A stretch of DNA of 64,000 nucleotides from Nonomuraea ceibae (GTDB taxonomy: Bacteria; Actinomycetota; Actinomycetes; Streptosporangiales; Streptosporangiaceae), in the NCBI RefSeq assembly GCF_019396325.1, contig NZ_JAHKRO010000002.1, forward strand, positions 202,889 to 266,888, written 5' to 3'. Numbering within the stretch: position 1 is the stretch's first letter; every line of letters starts with the position of its first letter. The notes under the pieces were generated by a model. That model was not told the origin of the DNA and searched no databases. It was given only the letters and a program-made list of their open reading frames with translations. Position numbers and translations under genes: made by a program. This document shows, in pieces, positions 43,507 to 52,832 of this stretch.

Positions 43507-45147
43507 ATGTCACCTCAGACGACCCGTCGCGGGTTTCTCGGCCTGGTAGGTGCGGGCGTCCTGGCGGCGACCACCGGCTGCGCGGAGAAGCGCGAGCTGT
43601 CCAAAGGCACGGCCGTGGCCGCGGACAAGCTCAAGAGCCTGGTGCCGAACCGGATCCCGTTCGAGATCCCCGGCCTCACGCCCGACCTGCCCGGCTCCGA
43701 GTTCGTCTACCCGGGCTTCGTCACCCGGCCGGCCCAGATGGTGCGGGCGGTCACGGCCACGCCGCTGACCAGCGGCAAGGAGGTGACGGCGATGACGCCG
43801 CTGTGGGGCACGGTCCCTCCGGGGCTCGGCGACAACTCCTACTACGAGACCGTCAACGAACGGCTCGGCGGCACCGTCCGGTTCAACATCTCCGACGGCA
43901 ACACGTACGTACAGAAATTGAACACCCTCCTGGCCAGCGGCGACGTCCCCGACATGATGCAGATCCCCGGCTGGAACCTCATCACGATCGCGCACTTCAC
44001 CGAGGCCGCCAACAAGCTCTTCGCCGACCTGTCGCCCTACCTGGCCGGGGACAAGGCCAAGGAGTTCCCGCTGCTGGCCAACTACGACACCGCCGCCTGG
44101 CACTACGGCGTGTTCGGCGGCGTCCTCCAGGGCATCCCGTGGCAGAACGACCCGTACGCGCTCGCCACGTTCGTCCGCCAGGACATCCTCGACGAGCTCG
44201 GCCTGGCGCAGCCCCAGAGCGCCGACGACCTGCTCGTGCTCGGCAAGGAGCTGACCGACCCGAAGAAGAAGCGCTGGGCGTTCGGCGCCGTCGACCAGGA
44301 GATCCAGCGCGCCTTCGACTCCCCGCGCGAGTGGCGCAACGTCGGCGGCAAGCTGGTGTACAAGTACGAGACCGACGAGTTCGCCGCCTCCGTCGAGTTC
44401 GTGACCAAGCTCTTCGAGAGCGGCTGGGTGCACCCGGACGTCGTGGCCAACAAGGACGCCGACCAGAAGGCGCCCTTCGGCAGCGGCCAGCTCGTCATCT
44501 ACAAGGACGGCCCCGGCTCCTGGCACGAGGCGCTGGGCCGCTTCCTGCCGGACAACCCCAAGTTCGACATGCGGGCGGTCGCCCCCTACCCGGCCAAGCC
44601 GGGCGGCAAGATCATGGTGTGGCGCAACGAGCCCGCCGGCATGTTCACCTTCATCAAGAAGGGCCTCGGCGACGCGCGCACCCGCGAGCTGCTCGGGCTG
44701 GCCAACTGGTGTTCGGCCCCGTTCGGCACCCAGGAGTACGAGCTGGTCAACAACGGCGTCGAGGGCAAGCACTACGACGTCAAGGACGGCAAGGTCACGC
44801 CCACCGCGCTCGGGCGCAAGGAGGTCGCGCCCACCTACCTGTTCCTGTCGGGCCGGCCCGGCGCCACCTCGCAGAGCCAGTACCCCGGCTACGTCCAGGC
44901 GATGTGGGAGTGGCAGACCGCCGCCTCCAAGCACCTGGAGAACGACCCGTTCGTCGGCATCCGCGTCGAGGTGCCGTCGAAGATGGCCGCACTCGCGCAG
45001 CCGACCGAGGACAAGCTCAACGAGATCTACCGAGGCAAGCGGCCGGTCTCCGAGTGGAAGCAGATCGTGAAGGAATGGCAGGACCAGGGCGGCAACGAGG
45101 CCAGGGACTTCTACAGCAAGGTCGCCCGGGAGAACGGCAGGCTGTGA
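43507..45147 (+). CDS. Extracellular sugar-binding lipoprotein of an ABC importer
   Basis: A 546-residue solute-binding protein with a twin-arginine/lipoprotein signal: TTRRGFLG followed by a lipobox ending at Cys25 (ATTGC). Type I or large LplA-like substrate-binding fold, with GDVPDMMQIPGW and DILDELGLAQP typical of carbohydrate-binding proteins. The large size suits oligosaccharide ligands, probably xyloglucan oligosaccharides given the context. The stop overlaps the first permease (GTGA). Expression is likely ROK-controlled through box A 42 bases upstream. Confidence 0.9.
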   Translation: MSPQTTRRGFLGLVGAGVLAATTGCAEKRELSKGTAVAADKLKSLVPNRIPFEIPGLTPDLPGSEFVYPGFVTRPAQMVRAVTATPLTSGKEVTAMTPLWGTVPPGLGDNSYYETVNERLGGTVRFNISDGNTYVQKLNTLLASGDVPDMMQIPGWNLITIAHFTEAANKLFADLSPYLAGDKAKEFPLLANYDTAAWHYGVFGGVLQGIPWQNDPYALATFVRQDILDELGLAQPQSADDLLVLGKELTDPKKKRWAFGAVDQEIQRAFDSPREWRNVGGKLVYKYETDEFAASVEFVTKLFESGWVHPDVVANKDADQKAPFGSGQLVIYKDGPGSWHEALGRFLPDNPKFDMRAVAPYPAKPGGKIMVWRNEPAGMFTFIKKGLGDARTRELLGLANWCSAPFGTQEYELVNNGVEGKHYDVKDGKVTPTALGRKEVAPTYLFLSGRPGATSQSQYPGYVQAMWEWQTAASKHLENDPFVGIRVEVPSKMAALAQPTEDKLNEIYRGKRPVSEWKQIVKEWQDQGGNEARDFYSKVARENGRL

Positions 45148-46115
45148 TCTCCGCGACCGCCGCCACACCACGCCGGAGGCGGGCCGCCAGGCCCGGCAAG
45201 GAGCTGACCTGGCGGGCCAAGCTGCGCAGGGACTGGCCACTGGTCCTGATGAACCTGCCGATGCTGCTGGTCGTCCTGGCCTTCTGGTGGATCCCGGCGC
45301 TCGGCAACGTCATCGCCTTCCAGGACTACAACCCCTACACCGACGGCATCCTGGGCAGCCCGGTCATCGGGTTCACGAACTTCGCGCTGCTCTTCGAGGA
45401 TCCGCAGTTCCTGCGCGCGATGGTGAACACGCTGGCGATCACCGCGTTCCAGCTCGTGTTCTACTTCCCGGTGCCGATCATGCTGGCGCTGCTGCTCAAC
45501 AGCGTGGTCTCGGCCCGGCTGCGGGCGTTCGTGCAGGGCGTCGTCTACATGCCGTACTTCTTCTCCTGGGTGCTGGTCGTGGCCATCTTCCAGCAGATGT
45601 TCGGCGGGGCCGGGCTGCTGTCGCAACTCCTGCGCGAGCGGGGCCACGAGGGCGTCGACTGGATGACGAACTCCGACACGTTCATCCTGCTGCTGACGTC
45701 CCAGACGATCTGGAAGGACGCGGGCTGGGGCGCGATCATCTTCCTGGCCGCGCTCAGCACGATCAGCCCGAGCCTGTACGAGGCCGCGGCGGTCGACGGC
45801 GCCAAGCGGTGGCGCCGGATGTGGCACATCACGCTGCCCGGGCTGCGCCCGGTCATCATCCTGCTGCTGATCCTGCGCCTGGGCGACGCGCTGAACGTCG
45901 GGTTCGAGCAGTTCATGCTGCAGCGCAGCGCCGTCGGGAGCGAGGCGTCGGAGGTGTTCGACACCTTCGTCTACTGGTCCGGCCTGCGCACCGGCGACCT
46001 CGGGTACGGCGCGGCCGCCGGGTTGTTCAAGGGGCTGGTCGGACTGCTGCTGATCCTGGCGGCGAACCGGGTGGCCCACGCGTTCGGCGAGCGAGGGGTG
46101 TATTCGAAGTCATGA
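45144..46115 (+). CDS. ABC sugar permease (LplB/UgpA type)
   Basis: A 323-residue inner-membrane permease starting at GTG 45144, with six predicted membrane helices after a basic N-terminus. The EAA loop that docks the ATPase reads EAAAVDGAKRWRRMWHITLP (about 214-233). The overlaps with the binding protein upstream and the second permease downstream (ATGA) mark a tight operon. No ATP-binding gene is present, so a shared MsiK-like ATPase is implied. Confidence 0.92.
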   Translation: MISATAATPRRRRAARPGKELTWRAKLRRDWPLVLMNLPMLLVVLAFWWIPALGNVIAFQDYNPYTDGILGSPVIGFTNFALLFEDPQFLRAMVNTLAITAFQLVFYFPVPIMLALLLNSVVSARLRAFVQGVVYMPYFFSWVLVVAIFQQMFGGAGLLSQLLRERGHEGVDWMTNSDTFILLLTSQTIWKDAGWGAIIFLAALSTISPSLYEAAAVDGAKRWRRMWHITLPGLRPVIILLLILRLGDALNVGFEQFMLQRSAVGSEASEVFDTFVYWSGLRTGDLGYGAAAGLFKGLVGLLLILAANRVAHAFGERGVYSKS

Positions 46116-47041
46116 CGCTCTTGGCGACGAGGCGGGGCAGGAAGCCCGCCGGGCTGGCGGCGTGGGAGGAGGCGCCCTCCCCCGCGGGCCGGGTCGGCAA
46201 GGGAACGCTGCTCACGCTGATCGTGCTGGCCGTGCTGTTCCCGCTCTACACGATCGTGCTGACGAGCCTGAGCTCGGCGGCGACCGTGAACCGGGTGGGC
46301 GGGCTGGTCCTGGTGCCCGAAGGCATCCATTTCGACGCCTATATCCAAATATTTTCGGATTCGGTGGTCAGCCGGGCCGTCCTGGTGAGCACGCTCGTGA
46401 CCGTCGGCGGCACCGCCATCAGCCTGGGCGTCAGCGTGCTGGGCGCGTACTCGCTGTCGCGGCCCGGCTCGTTCGCGCACCGGCCGCTGCTGTTCAGCGT
46501 GCTGCTGATGTTCGTGTTCTTCCCCGGCATCATCCCCGTCTACCTGATGGTCAGCGGGCTCGGGCTGAAGGACAGCTACTGGTCGCTCATCCTGCCGACG
46601 GCCGTGTCCGCGTTCAACGTCGTGGTGCTGCGGGCGTTCTTCATGAACATCCCCGGCGAGATCATGGACAGCGCGCGGATCGACGGGGCCGGCGAGTTCC
46701 GCATCCTGTGGCGGATCGTGCTGCCCATGTCCAAGGCGGTCACGGCGGTCGTCGGCCTGTTCTACGCGGTCGGCTACTGGAACGCGTGGTTCAACGCGAT
46801 GCTCTACATCGACGACACGCGCAAGTGGCCGCTGGCGCTCATCCTGCGGCAGTACGTGGTCGACTCCAACCCGCTGCCCACCGCGACGCTGGGCGTGAGC
46901 GGCATGGGGCACGACGCTCCCCCGACGCTGGCGATCAAGATGGCGATCGTGGTGATCGCGGTGGTCCCGGCGCTGGTCATCTACCCGTTCGTGCAGCGCC
47001 ACTTCACCAAGGGCGTGATCGTGGGGGCGATCAAGGGCTGA
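46112..47041 (+). CDS. ABC sugar permease (LplC/UgpE type)
   Basis: A 309-residue permease with six membrane helices and an EAA-type loop (MDSARIDGAGEFRILWRIVL). It pairs with the preceding permease as the translocation pore of a CUT1-like importer. It ends at a strong bidirectional terminator before the convergent GH74 gene. Confidence 0.92.
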   Translation: MTLLATRRGRKPAGLAAWEEAPSPAGRVGKGTLLTLIVLAVLFPLYTIVLTSLSSAATVNRVGGLVLVPEGIHFDAYIQIFSDSVVSRAVLVSTLVTVGGTAISLGVSVLGAYSLSRPGSFAHRPLLFSVLLMFVFFPGIIPVYLMVSGLGLKDSYWSLILPTAVSAFNVVVLRAFFMNIPGEIMDSARIDGAGEFRILWRIVLPMSKAVTAVVGLFYAVGYWNAWFNAMLYIDDTRKWPLALILRQYVVDSNPLPTATLGVSGMGHDAPPTLAIKMAIVVIAVVPALVIYPFVQRHFTKGVIVGAIKG

Positions 47042-47042
47042 G

Positions 47043-47076
47043 CGCGAGGGGGCGGCCCGCACGCCGCCCCCTCGCG
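47043..47076. terminator. Strong bidirectional hairpin terminator
   Basis: A perfect 14-bp stem (CGCGAGGGGGCGGC with complement) and a six-base loop fill the gap between the convergent permease and GH74 genes. Confidence 0.88.
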
Positions 47077-47081
47077 TCAGG

Positions 47082-49769
47082 TCAGCTCGCCGCGCAGGTG
47101 AGCGTGGCGGGCGGGGTGTTGCTCCCGGAGTGGCCGCCGGTGAAGCCGAACGACGTGCTCGCGCCCGGCTGGACGGCGCCGTTGTAACCGGCGTCGGTCA
47201 CGCTCACCGCGGCGCCCGTCTGGGTGTGGGAGCCGTTCCAGAGCTGGGTGATGCGCTGGTCGCCGGGGAACGTCCAGGTGACCTTCCAGCCGGAGACGGC
47301 CGAGGCGCCGGTGTTCTTGACCGTCACGCCCGCCTGGAAGCCGCCCGGCCACTGGTTGCCGGGCTGGTAGGTGGCGGTGCACGCCTTGTCGGTGGTCGGG
47401 GTGACCGTCGCCGTGGGCGTGACCGTGGCCGTGGGGGTGACCGTGGCCGTCGGGGTGACCGTGGCCGTCGGGGTGATCGTCGGCTCGGGGCCGGTGCGGT
47501 CGCCGTAGATGATGCCCCGGCCGTTGGTGCCCAGGTAGACGCGCCCGTACACGCGCGGGTCGCCCGTCAGGGCCTCGCCCATGTTGCCCCACTGGTGCTC
47601 GTCGTCGTTGATGCGCACCCAGGACGAGCCCGCGTCGTCGGACCGGTAGAGGCCCGTGACGCCGCCGACGGTCGCCACCGCGTACAGGGCCTGGTAGGTG
47701 GCGCCGGGCGCGGCCTTGCCGAAGCCGACGTTCACCGCCGACGTGATGCCGGGCAGCTTGGTGAACGAGGCGCCGCTGTCGGTCGAGTGGAACAGGCCCG
47801 TCCCGCCGGCGAGCCAGACGTCGCCCTCCCTGCCCGGCAGCGCCTTGAAGTGGGTGTTGCCCTCGGCGGGCAGCCCGGTCGCGGCCGTGGCGGTGAAGCT
47901 CGCGCCACCGTCGGTGCTGACGTAGAAGCGGCCGGCACTGAAGCCGTAGAACCTCATCGGGTTCACCCGGTCCGACTCGACGATCGCGCCCGTGGGCAGG
48001 CCCCGCGCCTGCTGCCAGGAGGTGCCGTAGCCGACGGAGTAGTGCGGGGCGACGCCCTTGGGCGCCCACACGAACCGGGAGCCGTCGGCCGCCGCCGCGA
48101 CCGTGCCGCCCTCGTCGATCCCGCCCGGCTCGCCGCCCTGGAACCAGTTCGCGCCGCCGTCGGTCGAGAAGGCGACGTGGCTGTCGTTCGGCCGGTCGGC
48201 GTCGGTGAAGTTGCCGGCCCTGACCATGACGGCCGGGTTCTTCTCGGCGTAGTCGAGGCTGGTGGTCGAGGTGAACCCGGGCGAGGTGAACATCATCGGC
48301 GGCACCGCGTCCAGGTCCGTGTGGCGGAAGCCGCCGATGTCGCCCAGCGCGCTGACCAGCGGTGCGCCGGTCGGCGGGCTGACCAGGTCGAGGACCGCGG
48401 TCTCCTCCAGGCCCCGGACCATCGGCCTGATCGTGAACTGGCCGCCGGAGTCCCACCGGGTGAGGTCCTCGGTGCCGTAGATGGTCGCGCCGGTGCCGTA
48501 CATCATCCTGTCGGAGTCGAACGGGTCGATCTCCAGCGATTCGGTCATCCAGCCGAGCTTGGGCGTGACCTCCGGCGGCTGCGGGTTGGTGCCGAACGTC
48601 AGCCACGGCACCTCGGCGATGTCCATCTTGTAGCGGAAACTGCGGTTCGGGTACGAGGTCCAGTCCCACACGCGGGTCCAGGTGGCGCCCGAGTCGGTGG
48701 ACCTGAAGAAGATCACGTCGGGCCACCAGGAGATCTGCGTCGCGACCATGAGCGTGCCCGGGTTCTGCCGGTCGAGGGTGAGGCCGCTGTAGCCGAAGTA
48801 GTCGTCGGCGCTCGACGACGGCACCGGGCTGACCTGCGTCCACGTGCCGGTCGCGGTCGCGTACCGCCACACGTCGCCCTTGGCGCCGTCGTACGGGCCG
48901 CCGGTGTCGCTGGTGGCGATGAACAGGTGGCCGTTCTCGGTGTCGAGCACGCCCTTGTGCGCGATGTAGCCGGTCGGCTGCCCGGCCAGCCGCTCCCAGG
49001 TGACCCCGGCGTCGGTGGTGCGGTAGACGGTGTTGTCCTTGTCGGCGACGCCCACGTAGATCGTCCGGGTGGCGCTGCCCGGCGACGAGGAGCGCGGGTC
49101 GTAGGTCACCCAGACGACGCCGGGCCGGTGGCTGAGATAGCCGTTGGGGTCGTCCGGGTCCTGGGCGTAGTCGCCGGGGTTGGGGAAGCTCGCCACCTTC
49201 GCCCAGGTCGCGCCGTGGTCGGTGCTGCGCCACAGGCCGTTGCCGTTGGGCGTGCCGAGGTACAGGACACTGTTCTTGTTCGGGTCGACGGCCAGCGCCT
49301 CGCCCATGCCCCGGCCCGGCATGTTGCCGCCGAGCTTGAACGGCAGCTCGGCGGCCTGCCAGGAGTCGCCCTTGTCGGTGGAGCGGAGGACGGCCCCGTT
49401 GCCGGGGTCCCAGTCGTTGGTGTACATGCCGACGGCGGCGTAGACCCGGTCGGTGTCGACCGGGTCGGCGGCCATGCTGACCACGCCGTTCCAGCCCCAC
49501 CTGTCCCAGCCGACCCAGTCGAGCAGCGGCTTCCACGACCTGGTGGACTGGTTCCAGCGGTAGGCGCCGCCGATGTCGGTGCGGGCGTAGATCAGGTCGC
49601 GTTCGCCGGGGTTGAACAGGACGCCGGGCACGAACCCGCCGCCGTCGATCCTGACGTTCTTGTAGGTGTACGGGTCCGCCGACACGGCGGAGACCGGCGC
49701 CATCCGGACCACCGCCGTGACCATCAGCACGGCGGTGATCGCGATCAGGCTGAGCAGTGCCTTTCGCAT
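47082..49769 (-). CDS. Secreted GH74 endo-xyloglucanase with CBM2
   Basis: The ATG at 49769 (GGGAG upstream) gives 895 aa. A Sec signal (about 1-31) precedes two seven-bladed beta-propellers of family GH74 (about 35-740), with YARTDIGGAYRW and LLDWVGWDRWGWNG near the start. Asp65 in TDIGG is the position I expect for one catalytic Asp. A Thr/Pro linker built of an 18-bp DNA repeat (PTATVT units) leads to a C-terminal CBM2 (about 795-895) with conserved Trp and terminal Cys pair. It should cleave the xyloglucan backbone outside the cell and release oligosaccharides for the two importers. Its own promoter region (49770-49930) contains ROK box C. Confidence 0.93.
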   Translation of the reverse strand: MRKALLSLIAITAVLMVTAVVRMAPVSAVSADPYTYKNVRIDGGGFVPGVLFNPGERDLIYARTDIGGAYRWNQSTRSWKPLLDWVGWDRWGWNGVVSMAADPVDTDRVYAAVGMYTNDWDPGNGAVLRSTDKGDSWQAAELPFKLGGNMPGRGMGEALAVDPNKNSVLYLGTPNGNGLWRSTDHGATWAKVASFPNPGDYAQDPDDPNGYLSHRPGVVWVTYDPRSSSPGSATRTIYVGVADKDNTVYRTTDAGVTWERLAGQPTGYIAHKGVLDTENGHLFIATSDTGGPYDGAKGDVWRYATATGTWTQVSPVPSSSADDYFGYSGLTLDRQNPGTLMVATQISWWPDVIFFRSTDSGATWTRVWDWTSYPNRSFRYKMDIAEVPWLTFGTNPQPPEVTPKLGWMTESLEIDPFDSDRMMYGTGATIYGTEDLTRWDSGGQFTIRPMVRGLEETAVLDLVSPPTGAPLVSALGDIGGFRHTDLDAVPPMMFTSPGFTSTTSLDYAEKNPAVMVRAGNFTDADRPNDSHVAFSTDGGANWFQGGEPGGIDEGGTVAAAADGSRFVWAPKGVAPHYSVGYGTSWQQARGLPTGAIVESDRVNPMRFYGFSAGRFYVSTDGGASFTATAATGLPAEGNTHFKALPGREGDVWLAGGTGLFHSTDSGASFTKLPGITSAVNVGFGKAAPGATYQALYAVATVGGVTGLYRSDDAGSSWVRINDDEHQWGNMGEALTGDPRVYGRVYLGTNGRGIIYGDRTGPEPTITPTATVTPTATVTPTATVTPTATVTPTTDKACTATYQPGNQWPGGFQAGVTVKNTGASAVSGWKVTWTFPGDQRITQLWNGSHTQTGAAVSVTDAGYNGAVQPGASTSFGFTGGHSGSNTPPATLTCAAS
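47401..47478 (-). repeat. 18-bp tandem repeat encoding the GH74-CBM2 linker
   Basis: Four near-identical 18-base units (GTGACCGTGGCCGTCGGG on the plus strand) encode PTATVT hexapeptides between the catalytic and carbohydrate-binding modules. The repeat preserves frame and is probably free to vary in length. Confidence 0.85.
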
Positions 49770-49921
49770 GAGCGGCTCTCCCTTTCCGGGCACGCCGGAA
49801 GCGCACCCGAGGACGAACAGACAGAGCGCCATGCACGAACCAGGTTGCAGGACCCTGACCGTCGCCGCGCCTCGCGCGCATGAGCTACCACAGAGGCTCA
49901 CACAGGCGGCGATCGAGGTCA

Positions 49922-49946
49922 ATAGTTTGGTTAATCAACGAACTTA
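49922..49946. promoter_or_regulatory. ROK (XylR-like) operator box C
   Basis: ATAGTTTG-N9-CGAACTTA matches boxes A and B in half-sites and spacing. It lies about 153 bases upstream of the GH74 start and overlaps the stop codon of the preceding GH3 gene. Confidence 0.6.
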
Positions 49947-52804
49947 AACGCCACGTCCCGCAATCGGACGTCACCCTGGAACACCAGGTACAGATCGCCC
50001 TTCCCCGCCCTGAGCGACGCCGTGGCCGTGCCCCACGCGTACACGCCGCCCGTCGCCGGAACCGTGACGGTGGCCAGCAGGGCGCCGGCCGGGGAGCCGC
50101 GCCGGACCTCGATCGAGCCGCCCGCGACCGACGCGACGCCGGCCGTCAGCGCGCCCCCGTACACGGCGTCGGTGAAGGAGATCCAGTCGCCGGAGGAGCC
50201 CGCGACGACGTCACCGGCGACCTTGTTCTCGTCGGCGAACGCGACGCCCGAGTAGTCGTCGAAGTTCATCGCCCGGGTCGTCCGCGACAGGTCCCTCGGC
50301 GGGATCGTCTCCCCCTTGACGCGCAGCGTGGCCCGCTGGCGGATCCGGTCGGACGAGGAGCCGACCAGCACGTCGTGGGTGGCGGACTCGACGGCCCACC
50401 GCTCCCGCGTGTGATCCCACACGGCCAGGTCCGCCCGCGCGAGCCGGAAGGTGACGGTACGCGACTCGCCCGGCGCCAGCGCGATCCGCTCGAAGCCGCG
50501 CAGCCGCTTGACCGGCTGGTCGAACCGCGACACGCGCTGGCGGGTGTAGAGCTGGACGACCTCCTCGCCCGCCACGTCGCCGGTGTTGGTGACCTTGACG
50601 CTCACCTCGTCACCGCGCACCCGCAGCCCCTGGTAGCCGAACGTGGTGTAGCTGAGGCCGTGGCCGAACGGGTAGAGCTCGCCGCCCCGGTGATACAGGT
50701 ACGTCATGCCGGTCTTGGCCAGGTCGTAGTCCAGGATGCTCGGCAGGTCGTCGGTGGCGTACCAGGTCTGGGTGAGCCGCCCGGCCGGGTTGACGTCGCC
50801 GAAGAGCACGTCGGCCACGGCGTGCCCGGTCTCGGCGCCGGCGTGCGTGGTCCACAGCAGCGTCGGCGCGTCCACGATCACCGGGTAGCTGGTCTCCAGC
50901 ACCACGACCGTCCTCGGGTTGGCCGCGCGCACGGCCTCGACGAGCCGGAGCTGCCCCTCGCCGAGCCGGAGGTCGTCGCGGTCGTGGAACTCGCGGCCGT
51001 GCACCCACGGGTGGCTGCCGACGACCACCACGGCCACGTCGGCCTTGCGGGCCCGCTCGGCGGCCTCGGCGACGCCGTCGGAGACGACCTCCTTGGCGAA
51101 GCGCGCCGCCTGCGCCTTGGGAGCCAGGCCGAGCGTCCCGTCGGCGTTGACGGTCACGTACGGGTCGCGCAGCCCGTACCAGCTCTCCACGCTCTCGAAC
51201 CCGGCGTAACGGACGAGATGGCTGCCGTCGGCCTGCTTCTCCAGCGCGAACTGCTGCTGGACGTACCAGCCGTTGGGCTCGTCGTCGTCGGTGTCGAGCG
51301 AGCGCCAGTTGCCGCCGAGCAGCTTGCCGTTGCCGGCGTTGCGCAGCGTGGAGACGCCGCTCACCCAGTCGGTGAGGTCCCACTGCGAGGCGGCCGTGGG
51401 CGTGGTGTCGGCCAGCGCGGTGTTGCCCGCCGTCGCGGTGACGTACTTGCCGGAGCCGAGGTGCTTGAGGGCGATCCGCTCCAGGCCCTGGGCGGTGGTC
51501 ACGTCCTTGACGCGCTCCTTGATCCCGTCGAGCGGCGTCACCTGGTACGGCATGCTGCCCGCGTACCAGTCGCCGTACAGCTTGCCTGCCAGCGGGCCCA
51601 CCACGGCCGCCGAGCCGGGGTCGCGCAGCGGCAGCACGCCGGAGTTGCGCAGGAGCACCGCCGCCTTGCCCGCGGCCTCCCGGTTCAGCCGCCGGTGCTC
51701 GGCGCTGTCGATCACCTCGGGCCCGATGTCCCGGTACGGGCCGCCGTCCGGGTCGAAGTGGCCGAGCCGGAACCGCACCGACAGCGCGTGCCCCACCGCC
51801 CGGTCCACGTCGGCCTCGGTGATGAGGCCCCGCTCCAGCGCGATCGTCAGGTTCTCGACCAGCGGGCCGGAGTCGGCGCCGTCGATGGTGAAGCTGTCCT
51901 GGCCCGACTTGAGCACGGCGGCGAACGCCTCCGGCTTGTCGTCGAAGTACTTCTCCGGGTCGGTGAGCGCGTGCGGCCCCCATGCGTCGCTCACGTTGTA
52001 GAGCGTCCGGTCCGTCCAGGAGCGGACGACCTCGTCCAGGTCCCGGTTGACGTGGTTGGGGCGGCCGTTGACCAGGTTGTAGGAGGCCATCACGCCGGTC
52101 GCGGCGTCGGCCGAGATCGCCTGCCTGAACGGCTGCTCGTAGTACTCGCGCTTGAGCCGGGGCGTCAGGTTGGACGAGGTCAGGCTGCGGTCGGTCTCGT
52201 TGTTGTAGCCCAGGTAGTGCTTCAGCACGGGCGCGGTCTTGAGGTAGAACGGGTCGTCACCCTGGAGGCCCTTGCCGTAGGCGGTGGCCATCGTGCCGCT
52301 GAGCAGCGGGTCCTCCGAATAGCCCTCCTCGTTGCGGCCGGCGCGCGGGTCGCGCAGCGGGTCGACGACGGGCGCCCACAGTTGCAGCCCCCACAGGACC
52401 GGGTCGAGCGCGTTGTGGCCGCGCGCCTCGTCGCCCACGGCGTCGCCGACCCGCTTGACCAGCGCCGGGTCCCAGGTGCTGGCCAGGCCCACGGCCTGCG
52501 GGAACACGGTCCCGCTGGCGAGCTTCATGTTCCAGTTGTCGTCGCGGTGGTTGGACCAGGCGACGCCGTGCAGCGCCTCGGTCCCGTTCTTGTGGTACGG
52601 GATGCCCAGCCTGGGGATGGCCGGCTGCGACTGGTGCAGCATGCCGAGCTTCTCCGGCAGCGTGAGCCGGCCGAGCAGGTCGGCCACCCGCTGCTCCAGC
52701 GGCAGCCCCGGGTCGCGGAAGGCGGGCTCGGCCGTCGCATGCGCGGCCGGCGCGGTGAGCAGCGAGGCGGCCAGCACGGCCGCGGTGAGTAACCGTAAGG
52801 ACAT
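49931..52804 (-). CDS. Secreted glycoside hydrolase family 3 enzyme with beta-trefoil-like insert
   Basis: A 957-residue GH3 with a Sec signal (about 1-24) and GAGGAG nine bases before the ATG. N-domain features include LKHYLGYNNETDR and the expected nucleophile Asp273 in YNVSDAWGP. A beta-trefoil/fascin-like insert (about 455-560) interrupts the C-terminal domain, followed by a fibronectin III-like region and a CBM6-like end. It is a close structural paralogue of the cytoplasmic GH3 at 39252. It is the last gene of the minus-strand operon GH31-binding protein-permeases-GH3. It probably removes xylose or glucose from oligosaccharides outside the cell or in the wall space. Confidence 0.92.
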   Translation of the reverse strand: MSLRLLTAAVLAASLLTAPAAHATAEPAFRDPGLPLEQRVADLLGRLTLPEKLGMLHQSQPAIPRLGIPYHKNGTEALHGVAWSNHRDDNWNMKLASGTVFPQAVGLASTWDPALVKRVGDAVGDEARGHNALDPVLWGLQLWAPVVDPLRDPRAGRNEEGYSEDPLLSGTMATAYGKGLQGDDPFYLKTAPVLKHYLGYNNETDRSLTSSNLTPRLKREYYEQPFRQAISADAATGVMASYNLVNGRPNHVNRDLDEVVRSWTDRTLYNVSDAWGPHALTDPEKYFDDKPEAFAAVLKSGQDSFTIDGADSGPLVENLTIALERGLITEADVDRAVGHALSVRFRLGHFDPDGGPYRDIGPEVIDSAEHRRLNREAAGKAAVLLRNSGVLPLRDPGSAAVVGPLAGKLYGDWYAGSMPYQVTPLDGIKERVKDVTTAQGLERIALKHLGSGKYVTATAGNTALADTTPTAASQWDLTDWVSGVSTLRNAGNGKLLGGNWRSLDTDDDEPNGWYVQQQFALEKQADGSHLVRYAGFESVESWYGLRDPYVTVNADGTLGLAPKAQAARFAKEVVSDGVAEAAERARKADVAVVVVGSHPWVHGREFHDRDDLRLGEGQLRLVEAVRAANPRTVVVLETSYPVIVDAPTLLWTTHAGAETGHAVADVLFGDVNPAGRLTQTWYATDDLPSILDYDLAKTGMTYLYHRGGELYPFGHGLSYTTFGYQGLRVRGDEVSVKVTNTGDVAGEEVVQLYTRQRVSRFDQPVKRLRGFERIALAPGESRTVTFRLARADLAVWDHTRERWAVESATHDVLVGSSSDRIRQRATLRVKGETIPPRDLSRTTRAMNFDDYSGVAFADENKVAGDVVAGSSGDWISFTDAVYGGALTAGVASVAGGSIEVRRGSPAGALLATVTVPATGGVYAWGTATASLRAGKGDLYLVFQGDVRLRDVAFKFVD

Positions 52805-52832
52805 GGGGGGTGTCTCCTCGGGAAAGGGAGGC

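Noticed and set aside
42579-45143. Large plus frame fused in front of the first permease
   Set aside because: The supported permease begins at GTG 45144; upstream of that the frame is antisense or antiphase to the ROK and binding-protein genes.
49880-52792. 970-codon plus frame over the secreted GH3
   Set aside because: Antisense shadow; the GH3 on the minus strand has full domain support.
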